A stretch of 41,905 nucleotides of DNA from Paraburkholderia polaris (GTDB lineage: Bacteria; Pseudomonadota; Gammaproteobacteria; Burkholderiales; Burkholderiaceae): positions 1-41,905 of the forward strand of contig NZ_JABBGJ010000064.1 of the NCBI RefSeq assembly GCF_012927345.1. The letters are read 5' to 3'. Position numbers and translations under genes: made by a program. Below, piece by piece: positions 1 to 8,625 of this stretch. The notes under the pieces are model-generated. The model ran no database searches. It saw only the letters and a program-made list of their open reading frames with translations, and was not told where the DNA came from. The first letter of the stretch is position 1. The number at the start of each line of letters is the position of its first letter.

Positions 1-257
1 ACGTGTGAACAACCGTGCCGAGAACAGCCACCAGCCGACCCGCAGGCGCGAACGCCAGATGTGCGGCTTTCGCGATGCGCGTCGCACGCAGGCATTCCTC
101 TCATGCTTCGGCCCAATCCGGCAGCACTTCGCGTTGCCCAGACATCAAATGAACGCGGCATGTCATCGTGCCGTACTCAAAGAACGCTTCGCCACATGGC
201 ATGGTTGGACTGTTACTGCCGCAGTCAAGTAAGCTATCTGATAAGGATAACTACGCT

Positions 258-929
258 TTAGCTACGCAGGTAGTCTACGCCCGCCAAGTTGACAGAGCCG
301 GCCGCAGTCATCGAGCGCCATTTCGATTGAACGGCCACGACCGGGATTCGCCGCTGATACAGCGCTGCCAGAATGGCCTGTGCGGAGTACATACCGGTAA
401 ACAGATCGACCACGGCTACGCCAAACTTCAGCGGCGGCTGACCCGCTTCGCCGTTCATGCCCATCAGGCCTGTTTCGCCTTGCACAACCAGGTCGTAGCC
501 GGGCCGCGTTGCCTCCGGTCCCGTTGGGTCGTAGCCGGAGATCGAGCAGTAGATCAGGTCGTCGCGACCGGCGCTCAGATCGCTGTAAGCCAGGCCGAGC
601 CTGGCCGCGCCGCCGACCTTGAAATTCTGGATCACGACGTCGCATTTGCTGGCGAGGGCCCGGGCGATTTCTGCCCCTTCGGGCGATTGCAGATCCACGC
701 CGACGGAACGCTTGTTGCGATTAACGCTGTTGAAATAGGCGGTTTCTGTCTGGCCGATGCGGATGCCCCAGTCGCGGGTGTCATCGCCACGTTCTGGATG
801 TTCGATCTTGATGACCTCCGCACCGAGATCGGCCAGCACCATCGCACACCATGGTCCTGCGAGAATGCGGGACATATCCAGCACACGCACTCCCGCCAGA
901 GGCAATGCGGTGTTATGGGGCTGCATCAT
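258..929 (-). pseudogene. CaiB/BaiF (family III) CoA-transferase, truncated and frameshifted
   Basis: The N-terminal half of a family III CoA-transferase is clear: LAGVRVLDMSRILAGPWCAM, LGAEVIKIEHPERGDDTR, the NRNKRSVGVDL block and GYDLVVQGETGLMGMNGE. The family is about 400 residues, but this frame stops after 223. Near position 330 the expected family sequence (GRGRSIEMALDDC) continues in a neighbouring frame. It then returns to the first frame as AAGSVNLAGVDYL before a stop, so two opposing indels are present and the C-terminal half is gone. The first codons overlap a run of Met (ATG at 929). It lies downstream of the MFS, porin and LysR genes on the same strand and probably once supplied a CoA-activation step alternative to the acyl-CoA synthetase at 6973. 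It is unlikely to be active. The family call is firm. Confidence 0.8.
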
Positions 930-1376
930 ATATTTCCGTAATGTATGTGAGTCGGCTAGTAGGCGCGCCGTCGCCGCTTGACCGCTAGGGTGAGTACCAA
1001 CGCAGGAAAGCGCCTTAGATGACGAACTTTGTCCTCAAGCAGATGATTGATCACGCCATCACCCACGCGCCGCGTCGACCTTCATCGAGTTCATGCCAGA
1101 GCAGGCGCGGATGGGCTTGGTGGGGCTCACACAATGATTGGACACACTTGCCATCTCACCGTGGCGCTGCGCTGAACGATAAGCCCGTCAGGCTGCCGTT
1201 TGCCAACAGTGAAATTCTTTTGTGCTTTCCCTTGCGCGTCTTCAACGACACGCGGGTTCTACACGCCCCATGACCGCCACCCACGTCGAAATCATTGTTG
1301 CCGCGACGGTGACAGTTTTGACCTGGTCGACGGTTGCCGATCACGCGATTTCGGTATTCCCGAACGCCCCGCTTGC
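930..1376. other. Non-coding stretch, no supported gene
   Basis: No reading frame here has family-like sequence, a good ribosome site and sensible length. A short plus-strand stretch near 1080-1130 looks protein-like (STFIEFMPEQARMGLVGL) but is closed by a stop at once. It may be a relic of a deleted gene. Confidence 0.5.
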
Positions 1377-1643
1377 TTACGCAGGGCGCGACTTCCGCTG
1401 TCGGGGCGTCATAGCATAACTCCGCTTCGCCACCCGGATTGCGTCGTCGAAATTTTCTTCAGTAGCGACGTGCCTGTGGTCAACGCTTACGAGCCAGCCA
1501 GCGGCCGACTTACACCATCGTAGCCGGCCCTCCTCGAACAGGCCTGAAAACCAGCGCCAGACTGCGGCGTCTTCGGCGTTTGCCGCGTCAGCAGCCTGCC
1601 GCCGGATCTTTTCGATCCGAACGTCTGGCGACAAAAGGTTCAT
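1377..1643 (-). CDS. Small conserved-looking protein of unknown function (88 aa)
   Basis: This is an 88-residue frame starting with MNLLSPDVRIEKIRRQAADA. It is mildly acidic and basic in alternation, with one Cys and no membrane segment or signal peptide. A purine-rich AAGGGAAA lies shortly before the ATG. The middle (EDAAVWRWFSGLFEEGRLRW) and the end (VDHRHVATEENFDDAIRVAKRSYA) read like a soluble helical protein rather than a shadow frame. I do not recognise a family. It sits between the MFS gene and the CoA-transferase relic on the same strand, but the gaps on both sides do not demand one transcript. Confidence 0.5.
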   Translation of the reverse strand: MNLLSPDVRIEKIRRQAADAANAEDAAVWRWFSGLFEEGRLRWCKSAAGWLVSVDHRHVATEENFDDAIRVAKRSYAMTPRQRKSRPA

Positions 1644-1688
1644 GAGGGTTTCCCTTAAGCGTAAAAACAGAAATCTATCCAGCGCTTC

Positions 1689-3050
1689 CTACCGCGCGGC
1701 TTTACGGCCGGACGGCTCCGCCAACGCGTCGGTGCCGCGCCGCGCCCCCGAATTTGCCGGAATCCCGAGTAAAACCAGAATGGTCCCGGCAACCATGATT
1801 GCTGCGATGAGATAGAGTCCGTTGGCGAGGCTGCCAGTCGCGGTCCTGATCAATCCCAACGCATACGGACTGACAACACCAGACAGATTGGACAGGCTGG
1901 TAATGATCGCGATTCCCGTGACACTCTCCCGCGCCGTTAGCCGGCTCGTCGCCATGGCCCAGAAAACCGGCAAGGCCCCGGAGATCCCGGCGTTCGCGAA
2001 GGCAAGCAATGTCAGCGAAAGCGCAAGGCTGTGGCCGGTCAGTGTCGTTGCGCACAGCGAGACAGCGGCCACCATCGCGGCTACTGCATAGTGCCAGCGG
2101 CGCTCGACGCGTGCGTCCGAATGCCTGCCATACAGGATCATCGCTACCGCACCGGCAGCGTTCGGAATCATCGAGTACAGTCCGACGTGCTGCAGGTTTC
2201 GGACGCCAAGGCCGTGGATCACTGTTGGAAGCCAGAAGAGCAAGGCATAGAGGCCGGACAGGATGCTGAACAGCGCAAAGCTCAACAGGTAGACTGTGGG
2301 ATTGAAAAACGGATGCCGGGCGGGCTGCCCATCGCGGTCGGTGTGGGTCGCTGCCGCCGCAGCGGCGAGCTCTCCGCTCACGAGTTCTTTCTGCTCGCTG
2401 TCGAGCCAGGACGCGTCCGCCGGACGATCGGCCAGGCAAACATAAGCCAGGATCCCGACCAGGCAGCTCGGCACGCCTTCCAGCAGAAACATCCATTGCC
2501 AGCCTTGCCACCCGTGCACGCCGTTCATGTTTTGCAGGATCCAGCCAGAAAGGGCGCCGGCCACCACCCCCGCCACCACGCCTGCCACGAAGACGAACGA
2601 GACAATCCGCGCGCGCCGGGCAGGCGGATACCATAAGGTCAGATACAGTAAAACCCCGGGATAGAAGCCCGCCTCGAAGACTCCGAGCAGGAACCGTGCG
2701 ATGTAGTATTCGGTCGGCGTACGGACGAACATGGTGCAAGCGGACGCCAGCCCCCATAGAAACATGATGCGGAGCAGCGTTTTGCGGGCGCCGACCCTGT
2801 TCAACAGCAGATTGCTCGGAATCTCGAATACGAAGTAGCCGATAAAGAAAATTGCTGCACCCAGCCCATAGATCGCGTCGCTGAAGTTGAGCATTTCTTT
2901 CATCTGCAACTGGGCGTAGCCGACATTCAACCGGTCCATGTAATTCAGCAACGCACAGACAAAAAGCAAAGGGGCTACGCGCAATGTGATCTTGCGGTAC
3001 GCCATGTCCGCCAAGGGACTTGCAGCAGGGGGTGGGGAAGAGGAAAGCAC
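1689..3050 (-). CDS. MFS transporter, anion:cation symporter (ACS) family
   Basis: This inner-membrane secondary transporter has about 12 hydrophobic segments over 453 residues. The first half is typical of the ACS family (phthalate, tartrate, glucarate-type permeases): LLFVCALLNYMDRLNVGYAQ in TM1, GYFVFEIPSNLLLNRVGARKT after TM2 and a motif-A-like loop, then GVFEAGFYPGVLLYLTLWYP. It probably imports an organic anion for the catabolic genes next to it. The longest frame begins at a GTG (3050); an internal ATG at 3005 (MAYRKITLRVAP) is closer to the family N-terminus. Neither has a strong Shine-Dalgarno sequence. It follows the porin at 3295 on the same strand, giving an outer-membrane plus inner-membrane uptake pair. 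The exact substrate is not visible. Confidence 0.9.
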   Translation of the reverse strand: MLSSSPPPAASPLADMAYRKITLRVAPLLFVCALLNYMDRLNVGYAQLQMKEMLNFSDAIYGLGAAIFFIGYFVFEIPSNLLLNRVGARKTLLRIMFLWGLASACTMFVRTPTEYYIARFLLGVFEAGFYPGVLLYLTLWYPPARRARIVSFVFVAGVVAGVVAGALSGWILQNMNGVHGWQGWQWMFLLEGVPSCLVGILAYVCLADRPADASWLDSEQKELVSGELAAAAAATHTDRDGQPARHPFFNPTVYLLSFALFSILSGLYALLFWLPTVIHGLGVRNLQHVGLYSMIPNAAGAVAMILYGRHSDARVERRWHYAVAAMVAAVSLCATTLTGHSLALSLTLLAFANAGISGALPVFWAMATSRLTARESVTGIAIITSLSNLSGVVSPYALGLIRTATGSLANGLYLIAAIMVAGTILVLLGIPANSGARRGTDALAEPSGRKAAR

Positions 3051-3294
3051 AGTTGTCTCGTATGGTTATGTAGTTAAGTTACACACGGGGTTCGACGGAG
3101 CAAGCACGTTGCTCGCCAGACATCGACCCGGCCAACGGCAAAACTGCCGGAACTTCGCGTCGAAGATTCCGCCATGCCGACGGCGTACCCGGCATACGGC
3201 AAGTCCGGGTCAACCTTTTCCTGCTACTCTCCTGAGCGTGTACCGCGACAGGTTGCTGCCAGGAAGTCGTTCAGGTTATAGCTCATAAAGCAGA

Positions 3295-4458
3295 TCAAAA
3301 TCTGTGCCGCATCGCCAGGCGAACCGTCGCCTGACGGTTGGTCGACGACGGCGTAATCACATTGATCGCTGCGACCGCGGGCTTGCCGTCGGATTGCGTC
3401 CCCGAGGCCTGCTGATATACAGCGATGAGATAAAAATCCGTGCGTTTCGAGAGAAAATAGTCAGCGCCGAAGTCAAACTGGTTGTAGGTCGCGCCACTGG
3501 TTCCTTTGACCGAACCGCCGTGCAGGCGCTCGTATTGCGTGGCCAGTAGCAGACTCGGCGCCAATTGATATCTGAAATTCAAGGCAACGTTATTGAACGT
3601 TCCCGTCCCGCTTAGCCCGGCAGGATTTAACACGCTGGTAGCCCCACTTAATCCCTTGAACTGAACGTTCGAATACAGGGCAGAAAACGTAGCGCTTCCC
3701 AGTGTGTATGACACCGCGACGTCTGCGAGTTGCATGGTGTGCGCCGATGCGTAGCCGCGGTTCACGGGCGAAGGAAAATTATTGGTAGCCGCGGTCGCTC
3801 CTGCAGTACTGGTGGCGTAATAGGACGCATTGGGGTTGCGCGAATTGAGGTACGCGGCCCCTACGTTCCATGATCCATACGAATAAGCTGCGCCGATCGA
3901 GTAGAGCTGGTTCTGCGTCACGTCGCCCGCGACTCCGCCCAGCGAGTACAGACCGCCAAAAGTCAGCCCGGCCAATTGCGGACTGGCGTATTTGATCGAG
4001 TTGTTGGTATGCCTGCCCGCCGTGAAATTTTCCATGTCCGCTGGCGACGCGACAATGTAACCGCCCCACTGGTTCGCAGCCAGGGGACTCACGTAGTCGA
4101 TGGATGAGTCGTATTGGCGACCGAGCGTGATCGTCCCGTAACGGTCGCTCGCCAGGCCGACGAATGCCTGGCGGCCAAACAGAAGGCCGCCTTGGCCCAG
4201 TGCGCCGCTGTTGATATCGAAGCCATTTTCCAGCGTGAAGATTGCGCGCAGTCCACCGCCCAGGTCTTCGGTGCCGCGGAACCCGAAACGGTTCCCGCTC
4301 ACCACGCTCCCGACCATGTAGTACTGTCGGTGACCGCCAGCATTGCTGTTGAAATCGATCCCTTCGTCAAGAATGCCGTATAGCGTCACGCTATTTTGCG
4401 CGTGGGCCATCCCGCAGCACACGGCCAGAATTGAAAATACCAATGCCGACTTTTTCAC
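3295..4458 (-). CDS. General porin, Burkholderiales type
   Basis: This is a 387-residue trimeric outer-membrane beta-barrel porin. It begins at GTG 4458 with a GGAG ribosome site, then a signal peptide (MKKSALVFSILAVCCGMAHA) and the mature start QNSVTLYGILDEGIDF. Barrel hallmarks include SGNRFGFRGTEDLGGGLRAIF, LENGFDINSG, FGRQAFVGL and TITLGRQYDS. It ends in a C-terminal Phe after amphipathic strands (ATVRLAMRHRF), the usual BAM signal. It lies between a LysR gene and an ACS transporter on one strand, so it likely supplies outer-membrane entry for the same compound. Porins of this family are general anion or weakly selective pores, so specificity cannot be inferred. Confidence 0.95.
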   Translation of the reverse strand: MKKSALVFSILAVCCGMAHAQNSVTLYGILDEGIDFNSNAGGHRQYYMVGSVVSGNRFGFRGTEDLGGGLRAIFTLENGFDINSGALGQGGLLFGRQAFVGLASDRYGTITLGRQYDSSIDYVSPLAANQWGGYIVASPADMENFTAGRHTNNSIKYASPQLAGLTFGGLYSLGGVAGDVTQNQLYSIGAAYSYGSWNVGAAYLNSRNPNASYYATSTAGATAATNNFPSPVNRGYASAHTMQLADVAVSYTLGSATFSALYSNVQFKGLSGATSVLNPAGLSGTGTFNNVALNFRYQLAPSLLLATQYERLHGGSVKGTSGATYNQFDFGADYFLSKRTDFYLIAVYQQASGTQSDGKPAVAAINVITPSSTNRQATVRLAMRHRF

Positions 4459-4976
4459 GGACTATGTCTCCAAATGTATTGTCTTTTATCGTTTTATATC
4501 CTGCTGCACGGCCAGATCCCTCGGCACTACTGATCATGTGCCGCTCTGTCTGGCAGTCCATTGCCGTGACAGCGCGAACGGGGAAAGCCTGGGTCGCGAC
4601 TGTGGCCATGAGCCCAGGGATCGCTATCCGGCTTTTCCTCGAATCAGTTCGAACATGTGACGAGGCATCAGCGCCTTAATCATAGGCAGAGCGCCTGGGC
4701 TTAACAATGCGAATACCACGCATAAGAGATATAACCCAAACGATTCGATTTTTTCACATGAGGAGGTCAGACAACGGCTGTTGGATCGCAGCCGCGCTCG
4801 ATCCGGAGCGGGTGGCATGCGTTTCGGCAGGGGTGATCGTTAGCCGCTTCAACCGCGTCTCATCGTTGGCGCGACGCGTGGGCCACGCCGAAGATGGGGC
4901 CGTAAAAAGCGAGGGTTACCGCCAGGAAAGTCTGCAAGCCGGGACACCAGATGAATTCGACGTCTGACGCCCCCTG
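4459..4976. other. Intergenic region between LysR and porin
   Basis: About 520 bases without a convincing gene. It holds the porin leader. The ten bases ATACATTTGG on the porin strand, at 4470-4479, are shared with the operator copy at 18150 but overlap the porin ribosome site. No terminator hairpin with a T tract was seen. Confidence 0.5.
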
Positions 4977-5954
4977 TCACAATGGGTCCAGCAGCGCTCC
5001 GCGCCATGAGCGATTGCGTACGCCTCGCTTAATCGCGGTCGAGATTTCCGTCATCATTGCCCGCGTCGCAAGCGTTTCCTGCTTGTGTGCCCGCACCGCG
5101 AGACTGAGCCGCCACGGCAATGCAGGCTCGCAAACAGGAACATAGCGAAGGGTGCCGCGCTCCACGTCGGCGTGAACGCCGCTGTAGGCCAGGAACATAT
5201 AGCCCACGCCCTGGCTGACCAGCGTCCTGGTCAGCGAGATGCCGTCAATTTCCATCAGGATGTTGGGCGTCACCGCCTGTCTCAGGCACGCCTCTTCAAT
5301 GAACCGTCGCAGATCCTGACTGCCTCCGGGCAGGATCAGCGGGAGAGTGGCCGCCCGTTCGAGCGAAATCGACTTCAAGCCCTTCACCGGATCAGCACGA
5401 CCCGCCGGCCCCGCCGGCGGACAGACCAACCCCATCTCGAGGTCGATCACGCCCTTCATTTCAATATCCGGCACGCGCGGATTGCCGTACAGCAGCGCCA
5501 CATCGAGCTCGCCGGCCCCCAGCTGGTTACACAGGTCTGAACCATAGCTTTGCACGAGATGCAAGGCGACTTGCGGGTACTTCTTCCGGTAGTTCTGCAA
5601 GACCTCCGGCATCAGGTAATCAGCCGTCGCCGTAGGAATACCCACGTTGAGGCGGCCGCTCGGCTGCTGAGCGGCAGGGCCGACCACGTGACCCAGCGCT
5701 TCTGTCTGGTCGACGATCTGCTGTGCATGTACACGCAAAGTCTTCCCCGCCTCGGTCAGCAGCGAGCGCCTGCCGTCCCTGACAAACAGTCTCACCTTGA
5801 GTGCGCGCTCAATCAGCAGGATCTGTCTGCTGACGGCGGGCTGGGTGATCTGCAGATGAAGCGCCGCCTGCGAGTAGCTTCCATGATGTGCAACCGCGAG
5901 GAAATAGCGCAACGACCGGACGTCGACGTCGTTCAAGGGTGTCTCCTTGTCCAT
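4977..5954 (-). CDS. LysR-type transcriptional regulator (catabolic cluster)
   Basis: This 325-residue LTTR has an N-terminal winged helix-turn-helix (SLRYFLAVAHHGSYSQAALHLQITQPAVSRQI) and a linker helix. The two-lobed co-inducer domain starts near residue 92 (SGRLNVGIPTATADYLMPEVL). It is transcribed divergently from the lactonase/acyl-CoA synthetase operon starting at 6040; only 85 bases separate the two starts. That is the classical arrangement for an LTTR that controls its neighbour and itself. A 27-bp element in this gap (5953-5979) recurs upstream of the minus-strand operon at 18 kb, so this protein is the best candidate regulator for both. The ligand is unknown. It resembles the GAL4/CbbR-like sub-branch in general shape only. 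Confidence 0.93.
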   Translation of the reverse strand: MDKETPLNDVDVRSLRYFLAVAHHGSYSQAALHLQITQPAVSRQILLIERALKVRLFVRDGRRSLLTEAGKTLRVHAQQIVDQTEALGHVVGPAAQQPSGRLNVGIPTATADYLMPEVLQNYRKKYPQVALHLVQSYGSDLCNQLGAGELDVALLYGNPRVPDIEMKGVIDLEMGLVCPPAGPAGRADPVKGLKSISLERAATLPLILPGGSQDLRRFIEEACLRQAVTPNILMEIDGISLTRTLVSQGVGYMFLAYSGVHADVERGTLRYVPVCEPALPWRLSLAVRAHKQETLATRAMMTEISTAIKRGVRNRSWRGALLDPL

Positions 5955-5979
5955 ACTTTTGGTTATTTATCATATGCCC
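5953..5979 (+). promoter_or_regulatory. Candidate LysR operator, copy 1
   Basis: Read toward the lactonase operon the element is ATACTTTTGGTTATTT then ATCATATGCCC (27 bases). Copy 2 at 18150-18176, read toward its own operon, differs at only two positions. It lies 61 bases before the lactonase ATG and abuts the LysR start codon, where an autoregulatory LTTR site is expected. Binding by the neighbouring LysR is inferred. Confidence 0.65.
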
Positions 5980-6039
5980 TGTATGCGTATTGCGCCATCA
6001 AAACACGCTGCCTATGATGGTTCGACAACTTGAAAGGGC

Positions 6040-6939
6040 ATGGCAATGAAGATGCGCGCTGAACTCATCTGGTCGTCCGCTGACCGGTGCGAGCTTGGAG
6101 AATGTCCGGTATGGAACGCTGCTGAAGCCGCGCTGTACTGGATCGACGTGGTTGCCCCGTCAGTGTACCGCTGGGAGGCTGCCACCGATCGTACGAGGCG
6201 TTTTGCTCTCCCGAAGCCACCGGCATCGATTTTCCTCGATAACTCAGATCGCCTTCTGGTTGCCATGCGTGGTTCTTTTGCCTGGCTGGATACGTCGACG
6301 GGCGAACTGGATAGTCTTGCTATGGATTCGCCACTCGGCACCGATCAACGCTTCAACGACGGCCGCTGCGACCGCCATGGCGATATCTGGATCAGCACGA
6401 TGGATCGCGCGCTCAAGCACAACATCGGCTCGCTGATCTGCATCGATTCCGCCCTCAAAACTGGCGTCGTGACGACTGGGGCGAAACTCGGAAACGGTAT
6501 CTGCTTCAGTCCCGATAATACGTCGCTCTACTTCTCCGACACCTTCGAGCGGACCATCTACCGATACCCGCTGTCGGCCGAACGGGGGGCCGGCATCGGA
6601 TCACTCGGACCGCGCGAAGTGTTCGTGCGACTCGGTGACGACGCAGGTCGGCCCGACGGCTGTTCGGTCGACAGCGATGGTTGCCTGTGGAGTGCGCGCG
6701 TCGGCGGCAGCCGCATTGACCGCTATGCGCCTGACGGGCGTCTCGTGGACGTACTGGAATTGCCCGTGTCGCATCCGACGCACTGTGCGTTCGGAGGCCC
6801 AGATCTACGCACGCTGTTTGTCACCAGCTCCCGCCACCCGAAAGAGAACGTCGCGTTTGCCCGCGAAGCCTCCGCAGGCGCGGTACTCGCCTACGACGTC
6901 GGCGTGCAGGGACTTGCCGAGCATCGATGCGGGCTCTGA
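6040..6939 (+). CDS. SMP-30/gluconolactonase-family protein (lactonase 1)
   Basis: This is a 299-residue six-bladed beta-propeller of the SMP-30/gluconolactonase/LRE family, whose members hydrolyse lactones with a divalent metal. Family blocks visible: the entry Glu in CELGECPVWNAAEAALYWIDV, RFNDGRCDRHGDIWISTMD (metal-ligand Asn and Asp), KLGNGICFSPDNTSLYFSDT (second Asn) and GRPDGCSVDSDGCLWSARVGGSRI with its metal Asp. No signal peptide, so cytoplasmic. AAAGGG lies just upstream; an in-frame ATG at 6046 has better spacing and may be the true start. It opens a plus-strand operon and is paralogous to the protein at 11881. Substrate unknown; lactone opening before CoA activation is an inference from its neighbours. 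Confidence 0.9.
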   Translation: MAMKMRAELIWSSADRCELGECPVWNAAEAALYWIDVVAPSVYRWEAATDRTRRFALPKPPASIFLDNSDRLLVAMRGSFAWLDTSTGELDSLAMDSPLGTDQRFNDGRCDRHGDIWISTMDRALKHNIGSLICIDSALKTGVVTTGAKLGNGICFSPDNTSLYFSDTFERTIYRYPLSAERGAGIGSLGPREVFVRLGDDAGRPDGCSVDSDGCLWSARVGGSRIDRYAPDGRLVDVLELPVSHPTHCAFGGPDLRTLFVTSSRHPKENVAFAREASAGAVLAYDVGVQGLAEHRCGL

Positions 6940-6972
6940 TCGTAGCTGGTTCAATTCAACAAAGGAGACAAA

Positions 6973-8625
6973 GTGAGTGCACCCAGAATAGCCCTTGAAG
7001 ACAGGGTATTAGGCAAGCTGATCGTCGAACAGGTCGAACGCAGTGCGGAGCGCGTCTATCTGAGCTACCAGCAGCGGCGGTGGACGTATGCCGAATTCTT
7101 CGCCGAGTCGCAGGCCCTCGCCAAGGGGCTGAAAAAAGCCGGTGTCCGCCCCCAAGAGCCGGTGATTCTGATGATGAACAACCGGCCCGAGTTCATGGTT
7201 GCCTATTGGGCGCTTGCATTCCTGAACGCGATTGTGGTGCCGGTCAACGCTGGTCTGAAAGGCGACTCGCTGGCTTACATCCTGCGCGACATCGGTGCGC
7301 GCGCTGTACTGGTCGAAGCGGACCTGGCTGGCAATGTTACTGCGCTCGATCAGGATGTGCTCGCGAAGATCGAGGTGCTGGCTGTGGTCGGCGGCGAACA
7401 GATCCAGCCGGGCGAGCGTCATAGTGCGGGCACACATCGCGTCACGTCTTACGCCGAGCTCATCGATATCGGCTCTGCTGCCGGCACGCTGTGCGAACCC
7501 GCACACTTCGACGACCTGCATCTGATTCCCTACACGTCCGGCACGACCGGCCCCTCGAAGGGGGTGATGGTGCCGTACGCCCAGACAATCCACACGTCGC
7601 TTGCCTGCATCGACGCAGTGGGCATCGAGCGCGAGGACATCATCTACGCGCCTTTGCCGCTCTTTCATGGCATGTCGCGCAGCATGGGCACGATCCCCGC
7701 ATTGCTGGCCGGCGCGCAAGCCCATTTGTCACAACGATTCAGTGCGTCCCGGTTCTGGCAGGAGGTCGCCGATGCAAAGGCAACGGTTGCCGTCACAATC
7801 TTTACCATCCCGCCTACGCTCAAGGCATTCCCGCCGACGCCGCTCGATCGGTCGCACGGTTTGCGAGTCATGTTCAATGCACACCATGACCGGGAATTCG
7901 AAGAACGCTTTGGCGTGCAGATCGTCGAGGCGCATGGCATGACTGAACTCGGTCTGACCGTGTACAGTCCTTATCCCGAGCGGCGCGACGGTGCCGCGGG
8001 GCGCGCCGCGCCCGAGTGGGAAGTGCGCGTGGTGGATGGATTCGACCGCGACGTGCCGACGGGCGAAGCAGGCGAAATGGTAGTCAGACCACGCTTGTCC
8101 TCGATCATGATGAAGGGCTACTGGAACAAGCCGGCTGAAACTACCGCAGCACAGCGCAATCTGTGGTTCCACACAGGCGACTTCATGCGTATGGACAACG
8201 ACGGCTTTCTGTACTTCGACGGTCGCAAAAAAGAACGGATCCGCTGTCGTGGAGAAAACGTCTCGGCCTATGAAGTCGAAACGGTCGTCGCGCAACATCC
8301 TGACGTTCTCGAATGCGCGGTCGTCGCATACCCGGCGGGCGACGGCGAAGACGAGGTGCGGCTCGTCGCCATCGTTGCTGAAGGTGCCACCCTGACAGGG
8401 GCGCAACTTGGCGAGTGGCTCGAGACACGACTGGCGAAATTCATGCTGCCGCGCTACATCGAGTTTCAGACCAGCCTGCCGAAGACGGCCACAGGCAAGG
8501 TTGAGAAATTCCGCATCATGGAAACCGGCTTGCCAGACATGCATTGGGACCGACGGGCAAACATGGCCCGATCGCCGGCTGCGGGTGCCAACGCCGAAAC
8601 GTTTACCGCGGACAGCAAGCCATGA
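6973..8625 (+). CDS. AMP-forming acyl-CoA synthetase
   Basis: This 550-residue member of the ANL superfamily activates a carboxylic acid through an acyl-adenylate to its CoA thioester. Signature motifs: YTSGTTGPSKGVMV around residues 186-199; EAHGMTELG (A5); HTGDFMRMDNDGFLYFDGRKKERIRCRGENVSAYEVE (A7-A8 hinge); and the C-terminal catalytic Lys in LPKTATGKVEKF near residue 507. The gene starts at GTG 6973, seven bases after AAAGGAGAC. It ends in an ATGA overlap with the next gene, so the two are translationally coupled. It is the likely committed activation step of the pathway encoded around it. The sequence alone does not define chain length or ring structure; it is broadly like crotonobetaine or cyclohexanecarboxylate-type ligases. 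Confidence 0.93.
   Translation: MSAPRIALEDRVLGKLIVEQVERSAERVYLSYQQRRWTYAEFFAESQALAKGLKKAGVRPQEPVILMMNNRPEFMVAYWALAFLNAIVVPVNAGLKGDSLAYILRDIGARAVLVEADLAGNVTALDQDVLAKIEVLAVVGGEQIQPGERHSAGTHRVTSYAELIDIGSAAGTLCEPAHFDDLHLIPYTSGTTGPSKGVMVPYAQTIHTSLACIDAVGIEREDIIYAPLPLFHGMSRSMGTIPALLAGAQAHLSQRFSASRFWQEVADAKATVAVTIFTIPPTLKAFPPTPLDRSHGLRVMFNAHHDREFEERFGVQIVEAHGMTELGLTVYSPYPERRDGAAGRAAPEWEVRVVDGFDRDVPTGEAGEMVVRPRLSSIMMKGYWNKPAETTAAQRNLWFHTGDFMRMDNDGFLYFDGRKKERIRCRGENVSAYEVETVVAQHPDVLECAVVAYPAGDGEDEVRLVAIVAEGATLTGAQLGEWLETRLAKFMLPRYIEFQTSLPKTATGKVEKFRIMETGLPDMHWDRRANMARSPAAGANAETFTADSKP

Noticed and set aside
168..941. A 257-codon plus-strand frame over the CoA-transferase relic
   Set aside because: It is antisense to clear family sequence on the minus strand and has no recognisable motif of its own.
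4470..4479. ATACATTTGG upstream of the porin as a third LysR operator
   Set aside because: Only the first ten bases match and they overlap the ribosome site; the rest of the 27-bp element is missing.
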